Of a stretch of 64,000 nucleotides of DNA, positions 48,735 through 59,308 are shown piece after piece. The stretch's first letter is position 1. Each line of letters begins with the position of its first letter. The notes under the pieces were generated by a model. That model worked only from the letters and a program-made list of their open reading frames with translations, did no database searches and was not told the origin of the DNA. The translations under genes and the position numbers were made by a program. Source of the DNA: Diplosphaera chodatii (taxonomy: Eukaryota; Chlorophyta; Trebouxiophyceae; Prasiolales; Stichococcaceae); the NCBI GenBank assembly GCA_032358165.1, contig JAALGY010000023.1, forward strand, positions 2,604,001 through 2,668,000. The letters are read 5' to 3'.

Positions 48735-49153
48735 TTTGCAAGATCAGTTGACAGGTGGGCCTCACAGCATGAAATGCAAGCGCGCAGAGGTTGTTCCTTC
48801 AGCTTGACGAGATCAGTGCGCTGGCTATCAGCTGTTCAGTCGGGTCACGCATGCTCAGACCCAGCTGCAATCGGGGGTTCGCAGCAGCTGCGTATTCACT
48901 GCGACTGCAGGTCTGCAGCAGCATGCCTCATGTACACCTCTGCTTCAAAACACGTACGCTACCAACAGTTGCGATCTTGACGTTCCGCTGTTGGATGCTT
49001 GGATCTGCATGCGGGCAAATTATTTGGTACATGGTACGGGAACAGGGTTTGGGCCAATGTGCAGCAATGTCGGCATGGTGCCCTGATGGTGCATCACCAT
49101 GATCGAGCTGCGCTTGCGACCATGCTAGTAATAAAGACGCTGCTGTAGGCTGC
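48735..49153. other. Divergent promoter region mutarotase / pseudouridine synthase
   Basis: About 420 bases between two outward-facing ATGs; likely a shared promoter. No coding features recognised. Confidence 0.5.
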
Positions 49154-52100
49154 ATGTTGTCCGCTATTGCGCGGCGCTCTCTGCTGTCATCTGCATTTGC
49201 CCACCGCCTTGCAGCCACTGCAGGAGTCCCGCGCTTCACCGCCCGCCTGCAGCAGTCAGCAGCCGCGTGCTTGCAGGACCTCGACGAGAGCAAAGCACAG
49301 CCACGCAGGGTACGCTGCAATGCGTGTGCTGCAGATGTGTTCATGCCAACTGTGTCCTTGTACCGCTAGGTGGCATGCACTCACATGTCGCACCCCTGTT
49401 GCATCACAGGCTGCAGCGGAACTGCCCACGGCTTCAGAACCCTTTGGCTTCCGCGTGAAGTTTGCTGAGGTGTCCCAAAAGAACGTGAGCAGCTGTGCTG
49501 GCTGCACTGTAAGGTGCTGTGACAGCACCATCATGAGCCTGCAGCTGCTGATTTAGTGTGTCGCATGCGTACAAAGCATGACTGAAGTCGGCTTGTGTCG
49601 CAGACCAAACTCCGGCTTGACACATACCTGTCAGCCAGGTTGCCGGATGTGAGCCGGTCACAGCTGCAGCACGGCATCAAACTTGGCCTTGTGACCGTCA
49701 ATGGCCGGGTGCACATTCAGAGCCACAAGAATGTGCGGCCAGGAGACGTTGTCGTATGCTCGTTGCCGCCGCCACCAGTCACGACCGCAATCCCACAGGT
49801 GTGCTTCTGATGAACAGCCGTGTTGATTTTGGCAACAGATGCTTCGTGCTTCACTATGTTGCTCACTGATACCTGACACGCGCTGACCCTGCTACAGGAC
49901 ATTCCTCTTGACGTTGTGTTTGAGGACGAGCACCTGCTGGTCATCAACAAGGTGAACGCTGTATCTGTACCGGAGCATAGTACAATGGTAAGAGAGGGTG
50001 GATTGCCTCCCGTGCACCCCCCGCAAGAGTTGCTCCCAAACTCGTTGGTGTCTGTTGCAGGCGGCTGGCATGGTTGTGCACCCTGCGCCAGGCAACTTGA
50101 CCGGCACGCTGGTCAATGCAGTGTTGCACCATTGCAACCTGCCAGAGTATGAGCTGCCACCAGAGCAGGGGCCCCAGACGCTCAGCCCATGGCCAGGTGA
50201 CTGGGCTCATGTTCCATCTGAGCAACCTTGGTGTCACGGTGAATGTCACTGCCTGTCATGGCTTACAGCGCTACCATGCGTCGCTTGCATATCCATGTTG
50301 AGATCGGGGTGTTGCTCGCTGTAGACCCTGAGGGCCCCACTGGCGACGAGATCCTGTCAGAGGACGAGGCATTCGATGCTCTGGAGTCGCAGCCGCAGCC
50401 GCAGCCATCGTCTATGCAGCCAGGCCTCCTGCGGCCTGGCGTTGTGCACCGTCTTGACAAGGGCACAACAGGTGCTCAACCTGCTGCATCTCAGCTGTCA
50501 GCATCTGTGAGCAGTTGTAACTAATCAAACCCTGTCACTGGGAGGCATGCATTGATGGTGAGCGTGGCACCGATGGACTGTCCACAGCCGCTGGTGATCT
50601 TTGCGCTGTGCAGGGCTGATCGTCATGGCGAAGGATGCCAAGACACAATGGCACCTCAGCGACCAGTTCAAAGCGCACACTGTGAGCAGCAGATGACGTG
50701 TCTGCATGTCAGCTGATTGTGCTGATCCTTACCTTTGCCATGCTGGGTCATGAAGGCGTGACCTTCAGACCATCTGCTGTAGGTGGAGCGCACCTACTGG
50801 TCGATCGTAGTGAAGATTCCTGCAGGGCCAAAAGGCATCATTGAGACTAAGATCGCGCGGCACCCAAAGGACCGCAAGCGCATGGCTCCACTGCCTGCAC
50901 ACGCCACCAGGTGAAAGCTCAAGTTGCTGATTGCCGATATGGTGAGCATTGGGCATCGCGGGGTGGAGTGAATTGTAACCACCGTGTCGGCAATTAGCAA
51001 GGCCACACCGAGGCTGTGGTGCCAGGTTGAATACGTATTGCATTGTTTCCCTTGCAGCTGTCGCTTGTCCAGCTGCCCTTGAATGAGGCTGAGCTACTCT
51101 TGGGGGTGGTTCGCCTCTCCTGAAGCACGTAGTGCTGCAGGTTGATCTAGGTCCTCTGCCTAGGTCATTCTGGGGGCATATGCATGCATAACTGGGTGCG
51201 CAATGCGGGGTGGCATGCCATGGCAATGCTGCAGCTGCAAGCATTACTCTAGCTGCATACTGCTTGTATGCTCATGCTGACGAGTGGCTCTCTAGCGCAG
51301 GGGCCGCCATGCGCGCAGCACGTTCCAGCTGCTGGAGGCGCTGCCAGACGCCAATGTGGCGCTGGTGCAGTGGAACCTGTCCACCGGGCGCACGCACCAG
51401 ATCCGGGTGCACGCGCAGCACATCGGCCACCCGCTGTTTGGAGACCCGGACTATGGCGGCGCCAGCGGCGCCTCCCTGTTTGCTCTGTCGGGCAACAACA
51501 CGCCCAGGTGCGTTCTGATGTGCCGCTGCTGCCCGGCCTGGCGCAATAGACAGCAGCGCCACTCTGCTGTGTGCGACTGGTGACGGTAGTGCCTTGTCAG
51601 CTGAATGCCCCCCTGGTGGCCCATCGGGTAGCGTTGGGACCAGGGTCACCTGATCAGGCCGCCGCCAGGCCGCCGGGCGGCGGCTGGCCGGCGCTGCACA
51701 TGGGCACTACACCTCGCTTGCCATGGGTCCAGTGATTACCTGATCAGCCGGCGGACTGGCGGCGGCTGGCCGGCGCTGCACATGGGCACTACAGCTCGCT
51801 TGCCACCCGGGCCCAGCAAAGTTGCTGCAGGCGCTTCAAGGTCGCGCAGCTGGTGCGGGACCTGGGGCGGCCGGCGCTGCACGCCAAGAGCCTGGGCTTT
51901 GTGCACCCCATCACCGGCGAGCGGCTGCAGTTCACATCCGACCTGCCGCCCGACTTCGAGGTATAGCTGTTCTTGGACATTTCGACCTGATGCACCTGCT
52001 CCGACCAGCAGCCTTGCCAGCAGTTCCTGCACACATGATACAGGGTGGTGCACACGGCTCCATGTGGGCGATGCTGCCACGTGTGCCGGCGCACATGTGG

Positions 52101-52285
52101 CCGTCGGTACGCCTCCTGCTGATTGCGTAGCAGCGGCAGAAGCTGCAACTGCACGGCTTTGCTGCACGCAGGGGGTGCTCGCAGAGCTTCGAGCCGTCAG
52201 TGATCTGGGCAACATCGAGCGGAAGGTGGCCAGGCAGAAGGGCTGGCGACACAAGGGGAAGGTGGCACAGCAGGCGCGGCGGTAG
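49154..52285 (+). CDS. RNA pseudouridine synthase, RluA/RluD family, probably organellar
   Basis: Isomerises uridine to pseudouridine in rRNA or tRNA. 469 residues from 11 exons: 49154-49309, 49410-49484, 49604-49798, 49898-49951, 50061-50196, 50325-50471, 50614-50681, 50783-50910, 51301-51507, 51831-51960, 52172-52285. The start MLSAIARRSLLSSAFAHRLA looks like a mitochondrial or plastid targeting peptide. An S4 RNA-binding domain follows (LRLDTYLSARLPDVSRSQLQ, VTVNGRV, about residues 78-142), then FEDEHLLVINK, AAGMVVHPAPGN, an acidic insertion of about 40 residues, and the catalytic motif HRLDKGTTGLIV with the active Asp near residue 249. After that come RTYWSIVV, HARSTFQLL, the signature GRTHQIRVHAQHIGHPLFGD and LHAKSLGFVHPITGE. 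The tail is basic. It is a complete RluD-type enzyme; the RNA target cannot be told from sequence. Confidence 0.94.
51650..51828. repeat. Tandem duplication of about 85-90 bp in an intron
   Basis: In the intron 51508-51830 a 48-base core occurs at 51676-51723 and again at 51758-51805 with one mismatch. Each copy is preceded by CCTGATCAG (about 51649 and 51739). A 14-base piece of the core (GGCCGGCGCTGCAC) recurs in the following exon at 51869-51882. Confidence 0.85.
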
Positions 52286-53988
52286 CTATGTGCACCCTGC
52301 TGCCATGCTTGGCAAGCCAGTGCGATGCACTGGTACGGCTGGTCGCTGCTCCGGTACATCGCTGTCGTGCAGTTTCCGTTTCATTTGAGGCCGCATGCAC
52401 GTCTGACCGCAAGATGCGCAAGGTCTTCATCACCTCATAACAGTGCAGCTGGCGACCAGCTCCCTCCGTCACACTTTTCGATCAGTGTGACTTACGCGAA
52501 ACGATCAGTGCCCAGTAGGCTATCAGGTGACAAGCGGGTGTTAGAACCACACATCGCCAGACGGGGGCAGATCTTCGGCCCCCTGCACCCCCCAACACAC
52601 ATACAGTTCCCACTGGGTGCCCACCGCAGAGCGTGCAGGCAGCTAGACACACCACAAGAAGCTCTCAAGTGTGTTGAAGGACACTTGCAGCGAAGCAGGC
52701 CGCCGTTGACATGGTATTGTGCTGCCGCTGACGCCGGCGACGGCACACGGGTGCCCCTCCTTCGCAACCGGGCAGGCTCCGCAGGACGTGGCCTGGGCGC
52801 AGGGCTGATGTGAGGTGGCTGCGCGGTGAGCGATAGTGGCAGGCCGGCAAGCTTGTTGGATCTGCGCCAGAGCCTGCCATTGTATAGGTAGCTGGGTGCA
52901 CTCAAGAGGAGCTCTAAGCTGCCAATAGAGGCGCCACCGCCGCACAACACAATTTGACCTGGAGTACAGCGCCATCTAGGTCCACTCCCGGCCGTGCTCC
53001 AGCCGTGGCCGCGGTGCACGCATCGGCCCGTGGTTGCCAGGGTATCGCGCGGAACGTGGCAACTATCGGCTTGTACCGCGGCCTGATGGCCAGCGGTTAC
53101 CTGCGGGCATGTGCAACTAGCAACACACCTCTCAAGCAGTGCCGTGTCTGCCTGCGTACGCAAAACCCGCGGATCTGTTGCGTATCACTGGCGGGCGACA
53201 GCCTTTGGTGTCCGAATGTGGTTCATCACGAGAGCACCTATGATCGGCGGTCTCGTCCATGTGAAGCTGTGATCCAAACCATTCGAAGCCGCATGTACAT
53301 TGCGGCGTGCACAGTCGGCGATGCTCGCGGCGCGGCACTCTATCAATCGTGCATGCGGGGTGTGGGCGAAGCCCACCACCCGATCCCTCTGTTCTGGCAT
53401 GTTACGGTGTTACACACCTTATCACGCAGTAGGATGTGTATTCCGACGGATACAACTGCTGAGCGGCAGCTCTCGACCGCTCTTGGCAGTTGCACTGGCT
53501 CATCTGCAGCGCTCGCGCATGACTACACCATGGGCTGCGGTGCACTTGCACCCAAGCTGCACGCTGGGTCGATGCACTGATCCCGTGCGTGCTTGTGCCA
53601 GCAGGAACTTCGGTGCGCCATCCACAGCACGGCGACGGACAACACTGCTTGAGGCATGTACTGGACGCATAGGTGTCAGCGGCCATCTACCTAGGTGACG
53701 CAGGCGGAGGCGGCACATTCAATGCGTGGTAAGACCTACTCCCTCGCGTATGCTGCCTGCGTCATTACGATCTTGGAGCTATGTCACTGCTGCTTCGCAT
53801 GAAGGAGTTTGACGCAGACCAGTCTGCTGCTGAGTATGAGCACCGCACGACTGCCTGGAATCCCCTTTTCCGCCACCAGCGCGTCCTTCAAAACATGAAT
53901 GACCAACGTCAGCCACCTGCTGTCTTTTTGACAGCTCTACGGATGTGGTGAATCTGCAGGCCAGCGAGTAGCCCCGCGGGCATCTGCA
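52286..53988. other. Gene-poor block upstream of the first RWP-RK gene
   Basis: About 1.7 kb without a recognised gene. It contains two overlapping frames of more than 200 codons on opposite strands (52492-53163 minus, opening with TTG; 52954-53580 plus). Neither has a domain I recognise, and both have shadow-like Arg/Cys/Ser composition. An imperfect hairpin GTCACAC...GTGTGAC lies near 52467-52491. The right end should hold the RWP-RK promoter. Confidence 0.4.
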
Positions 53989-56900
53989 ATGTACACGCAC
54001 GCCGACGACAGCGATTCGTCTGCTGAACCGGAGAGCGGGTCGGCGTCCACCGCCGGCAACGACGGCGGCGACGATGGCAGCAACGGCGCTGCCGCCAGCC
54101 GGCGCGCCGGCAGGAGCGCCGGCAGCAGCGAGGGCGCGGCTGACGAGGACCCGTCGTACGACGAGGACCCAGGCAGCGGCGGCGCCGCGGGCAGTCCCCA
54201 GGAGCTGAGCCTGGCCGACATCCAGGTGGGCCAGGCGGAGCGTGGCCGTACCAGCCGTGGCTCACATGGCTTCAATCCGGTCATGCACAAGCTGCCGAAG
54301 CCTATGTCATACTGCGCACCAGTGATGTCTTGATACACCGCTACCCATGCACACCAGCCCCACTCCAGTCAGACGGCGGGGCAAGCGTCCTTTGAGACAA
54401 AGCCATCGGCTCTTCTTGCTCATCCAGACGTGTTTCAGCCTGGGCCTGCGGGAGGCCGCCAACAAGCTGGGGGTGTGCGCCACGACGCTCAAGCGCCACT
54501 GCCGCAAGCATGGCATCTCGAAGTGGCCCAATCGCGAAATAAAGAAGTATCACAGGGTAAGCGCCTGCGCTGTGGGCGACCGTTGCAGCTTGTCCCGCCT
54601 GTGAGCATTGGTACAGTCCGTTACAGTGACATCTGTATGCACACAGACTGACATTGAACAAGACTTTCCACCTGCTGTGGAGCTCGGCACTGTGCCTGCT
54701 GTTATGATGTACTCAGCGCCTGCTGTCCCTGCTAGGCAATGGCCGAGATCCAGCGGCTGCAAAGCGATGCGGGCGCTACGCTGCCGCTGCCATCTGCAAT
54801 GGCGGCCATTGCTGCTGTGCCTGCAAGCGGCAGGGGCCTGCAGAACCACAGCCAAGCAGCTGCCCGTACACAGGTGGGCAAGGAGCACCCAGGGCAAGCA
54901 GTTGGAGCACACATGGCCGTAGAATCGAAGAGGGGAAAAACATGCAGCAACGCTGGTAGGTCGAGTTTCTTGGCCCGGCTGTCACAGGTATCAGATGGCT
55001 CACCCGGCCGGGCAACGCCACCCCGCAGCGCAGGACCAGCTGCGAGGCGGCCACGACCCAGGCGCCAGCCCAGGGCAACAACTGCAGAGGCTGCGGCACC
55101 AGCATCCCCAGCCAGCACCCGGACGCACAGCGACAGAACAGTGGGCCGCCGGCAGCCGCCGACCCCGGAGGTGCGTGTCAACACGCTGCTCTTGTCTCCA
55201 GAGAAAAGTAAACATGTCTGCCAGCCAGCTGATGCGTACGTGTGCTGCGACATGTTTATTCACCTCCAACGTGGAAGCCACTTTAGGCGCAAGCTCATGC
55301 GATGTGTCATGATGGCTGCAGATCAGTGACGCGCCCAGCATGCTCGGTGCGGCAGCAGGCTGGACAGCATCCGACTCAACTACCCCGTCTCTGACCGCTG
55401 TCAAGACTGGACAGGTGCGTCTGCATCAGCACTGGACTGATTGCTCTGCCTGGTCGTGGCTGTCAGTTGATGCATACCGCTCCAGGTGATGGCATTCGAG
55501 CGTGGAGCAGGCCTGCAACGCTGTGCCTTTGTTGCATGGACACATCAGAGGGTGCTGCCTTTGTGGTGTCGATTGTTTGCCCTGCCTGGTTGCAGGTTGT
55601 GGAGGGTCAGCAGCAGCTCATGACGCCAGGAGCGCAGCACAGCATGGCGCATCATGAGCCGCAGCAGTGGCCACCACCGCTGCTCACAGACCCCCTGGAG
55701 CACCCAGGTGGCAGCAGCCCAAGGGGCGTCGGCGCTGCTGATGATCACTTGCATTTGCTGGGCCTGCACCATCAGCAGGCCGCAGTCGCCATACAGGTGG
55801 TCATGCTCCACACTCCTGCAGCAATGTGCATGCTCCTGGCGCGTCAACGACTGGCAGTGGCATGGTGTGAGCTGCTGCTGCTGCTGATTCGTTTCGGTTG
55901 TGCCTTTGCCTGCAGCATGCAAGGGCGCAGGGGCAGTGGTCCGGCATGCAGCTGGCGCACGGGCTGGCGCAATATCAGCCCCAGGGGGGTGCGGCTGCCT
56001 GCGGCGGCCTATCTACATGGCCGCCTGAGCTGCAGGGGGGGGCGCAACCACCCGGTGTCCAGCAGCCTTCAGCTGTGGAGTCACACATGCAGCGGTGGCA
56101 GCGCCACACAGCACAGGACCCTTTGCTGGGGCAGCATGCCGAACTGGGGGGTCAGCAGCCGCAGCAGGCGCACTGGTCGCTGAGCGGAGTCACGGGGGCA
56201 CAGCAGCAGGCGTTGCCCCAGCAGCCAGTGTCGCTGCAGGGCCTGCAGGGGCTGCAGCAGCTGGCAGCGTGTGGCAGCTGGGAGGCCCAGGCAGAGCAGC
56301 AGCTGCCATCCCACCAGCAGGTTCGGTACTGTTTGTACAGGCTGTTGCTCTGCTTCATGCTTCCAGCGGTTGGGTGGTGTGGCACATGGGAGAACAGGCC
56401 ACCGCAATGGGTGTCCTGCGACAACATGACATGAAAGGAGGTCCTTGTCATGCTGCCAAGATGCACCATCGGGCATCGTGCTGCTGCAGGACCTCATGCG
56501 AGCCATGGCAGACTTCACCAAGCAGCAGCGGCAGCAGCAGCTGGCGGATCTCGTGGCGGCACAGGGACCCCAGCAGTCTGGTGGCCCGCTGCTGCCGCAG
56601 CGCGGCAGCCGCCACCGTTCGCAGGAGCAGCCGCCGCAGGGCAGCAGCCCGATGGCAGGCGCGCAGGGGCAGCACTGGAGGGCCTTCGCGGAGCTGGCAC
56701 AGGGGGCTGCGGGTCTGGATGCTGCACTCAATGCTGGGGGCGTTGGCAGTGGCGCACCGCAGGTGCTGGACCGTTTCCATCGAGCGTGTGGTCGAGCAGC
56801 TGAACCTCTACAGTGCTTGTGGTGTCAGGGAGTCACGCAGTACCGGGCAATGGATCCCATTGACAGTGGCTATGGAGTTGTCTGTGCTCGTGACGGTGTG

Positions 56901-57690
56901 TCGGCGATGCAGGGGCCGGTGACACCTGCCGGCGCTTGGATGGGGCCATCTGCACAGGTGCTTCAGGGCCATCCCATGTACTGCCAGGCGCAGTCATTGG
57001 CACCGCTGCATCCGGCCGGCAACAACCCCTTCCGTCCCTTTGAGGTACCCATGTGCAACTGGTCTAGGGTCCCAGAGTCCTGACGCCATGTGAACCTCCT
57101 GAACACAGGCCTCTGACCGCCTGACCGCCTGCCGTCACCTTGCAGACTGGACAGGAGGGGCTCGGCATGGGTGGCATCGGCGGCGCTGGTGCGCCTGCGG
57201 CTGCAGGACAGTCTGACACTTGGTATTCGAGAAGAAGTGCGCCAGGGGAAGCGGGCGGCTTTTCAGCTGACGTGCCGTTCCAGCAGCCTGCGGGTCTGGT
57301 GAGCGACGCCCAATAGCTCGGGCGTTGACAGGCTATGGCGCTGTCCGTTACTCCGAACAGCCAGCCACTTACAGCTTGTTATGGCGCTCTTGCAGGGCAT
57401 CGGGCTGCCTGACCCTGGGTTTGGCTTGAGCGGTCAGTCGCCGACCGACCTCCGGCATGGCACAGGTGAGCTGCCCGGGAGCGCACCTATACGCCTGATT
57501 TGCTTCAATGCACTACAAGTTGGCACGGTGCACGCTTACCTCTGCATTCGTCTGGCTTCAACGAACCAAAGCAAAGTCTTGCACGCCTCACGAATCTGCA
57601 GGCTCTTTGGAGGGGCTGCTGGCGTCATGGCAACAGCTGCCGCAGGCCATACCATCGCAAGATCCGGTGCCCGACAGCCCCAGCAGCTGA
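53989..57690 (+). CDS. RWP-RK domain (RKD-type) transcription factor, first copy
   Basis: Plant/algal DNA-binding factor; the family includes RKD regulators of egg and gamete programmes, algal MID, and nitrate regulators. About 750 residues from 11 exons: 53989-54225, 54428-54556, 54736-54873, 54988-55170, 55322-55414, 55596-55796, 55916-56320, 56490-57044, 57146-57298, 57396-57465, 57602-57690. The N-terminus is acidic/Ser-rich. The RWP-RK domain spans exons 1-2: ELSLADIQTCFSLGLREAAN, then KLGVCATTLKRHCRKHGISK and WPNREIKKYHR. The remainder is Gln/Gly/Pro-rich low complexity, typical of activation regions. No NIN, GAF or PB1 domain is visible, so RKD type is likelier than NLP. A stretch inside the large exon (56762-56911) has possible GT and AG ends and may be an intron; both versions stay in frame. 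Confidence 0.85.
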
Positions 57691-59308
57691 TTGTGGCAGC
57701 AGCAAGTCGGCCAAGCAACCGTGCAGCAGCAGGCAACAGCACATGGCATGCGCAGGAGCAAATAAAGGATGACATGCAGAAGCAAAATCAGGGGTTGTAG
57801 CCGCGTGTGAGCAATCGCACGTGAAGGTGCCCTGTCAGCAACCAGCTACACCTACACACGTCACTGGACGGTAGAAGATGTCAGCCGGGAGCAGAAGCAT
57901 GGTGGGCTGCAAATGCCCAGCCGTGATATGAGGGGTGATCATAAGCCCGCTAGCAGGCCAGTCGTTGAAAGTTTACTGGTGTTCCATACCGCCTGTGAGA
58001 GCGGGCTCACACGCTTCTCGGTATGGTTCCATCCGACATCCTGATTTGCTTGCCTTTACGTGACAACAACTTGCTTGACTGCTTTTGCGGGCGACGGCGG
58101 CGGCCTTTTCTAGCTATAGACGATTTTTGTCAGGGCCCACTTTCTCTGTGGGTGGGCAGCCGACGATCTGCTTTCTGTGTTTCGTTGATTTATCGTGCTT
58201 TGCATACTACCCGGTATTGTTGAGGTGACTTGGTGGCCCTGATGATTGAGCTGTTCCTTGGTTTCTTGGTGTTTCAGCTGCAATTTATTGAAGATCAAGA
58301 CTCAAAGATGTGCCCATCCAGCTCTTGCCGCCAGGCACTGCAACCATGGATCAACCTTTCTCACAGTTCGCATTGCTGCTCAGCCTCACCTAGCCGCACT
58401 CCCAATCAAGTTCAGTTCGCTGTGCTAGAGCAGCAAACGACCCAGTTCAGATGTTCTCATTTGTCACTGAAAAGCGTGCTGCTGACATTATCTCCAATCC
58501 ACAGTGAGCATACTCTATGCACTCTGCTGCCTTGAGCCACCGCAGGCGGTTGCCTGTCCACACCACTAAGGGCCTGGAGTATATGCAGACCAGTTGCTCA
58601 CATGTTCCTGTTGAACAGCAGCTGAGCTGCAGCTGGCTAGAAGCCATGCTGTCTTCTCACATTCGTACTTCTACCTCCTCATCAGGGCCAAAGCCCCGAT
58701 CACCCAGTGGCAACTTGCAGTGTGCGTGCTGTACGACCGTGGGTGTTGCGGCATGCTTGTTGAGACCCCCTGCCCTCCACTGACGTGGTGGGCTGAGCTA
58801 CAGCAGCGTCCCGGGAGCACATGCCTGCATGGCTAGGCGGGCGGGCGTGTGCATCCGAGACCACTGCACACCCAAGATGACTGTGTGTCTTGATTGCCGC
58901 CCCCTGCTGTCGGAGCTGTCCCAGGCCAGCTGGATCGTCTGTAGTGCATGGTAGCACATAAGCCCTGACGGCCATTGGTCCTTGTCGGTGTTGCCTGCAC
59001 ACTGTTGGCCGGCCCCAAGCCGCTTGACCGGCGCCGGCCAACAGCTGCTAATATAGCCCTTGTTTCTGCGGTTTTCACAGCCCTTGTTGCTGCCAGATGT
59101 CTGCTGCTGGCAGGTGCATCCTGCAAGCTTTCACCACAGCTCATCGCTTGGCCCGTCTGGCAGGCCATCCCTCAGCTCGCCATCCTGCACGCCATCGCAG
59201 GTCACTAATTGGATCATGCGCTTTGCACTGATAGTATGCCGCATGACATAATAATCGTAGGAACGGGGCGAATGTTGCTGTAGGATGCAGCATCTGCTCG
59301 TATTGCAG
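57691..59308. other. Spacer between the two convergent RWP-RK genes
   Basis: About 1.6 kb between the two stop codons, AT-richer than its surroundings around 57980-58520. No frame with recognisable domains, no tRNA, no terminal repeats seen. It should contain both 3' UTRs; the rest is unexplained. Confidence 0.4.

Noticed and set aside
52467..52491. Hairpin GTCACAC...GTGTGAC as a terminator or mobile-element end
   Set aside because: Seven-base stem with a ten-base loop, no T-run and no second copy; chance in a sequence this long.
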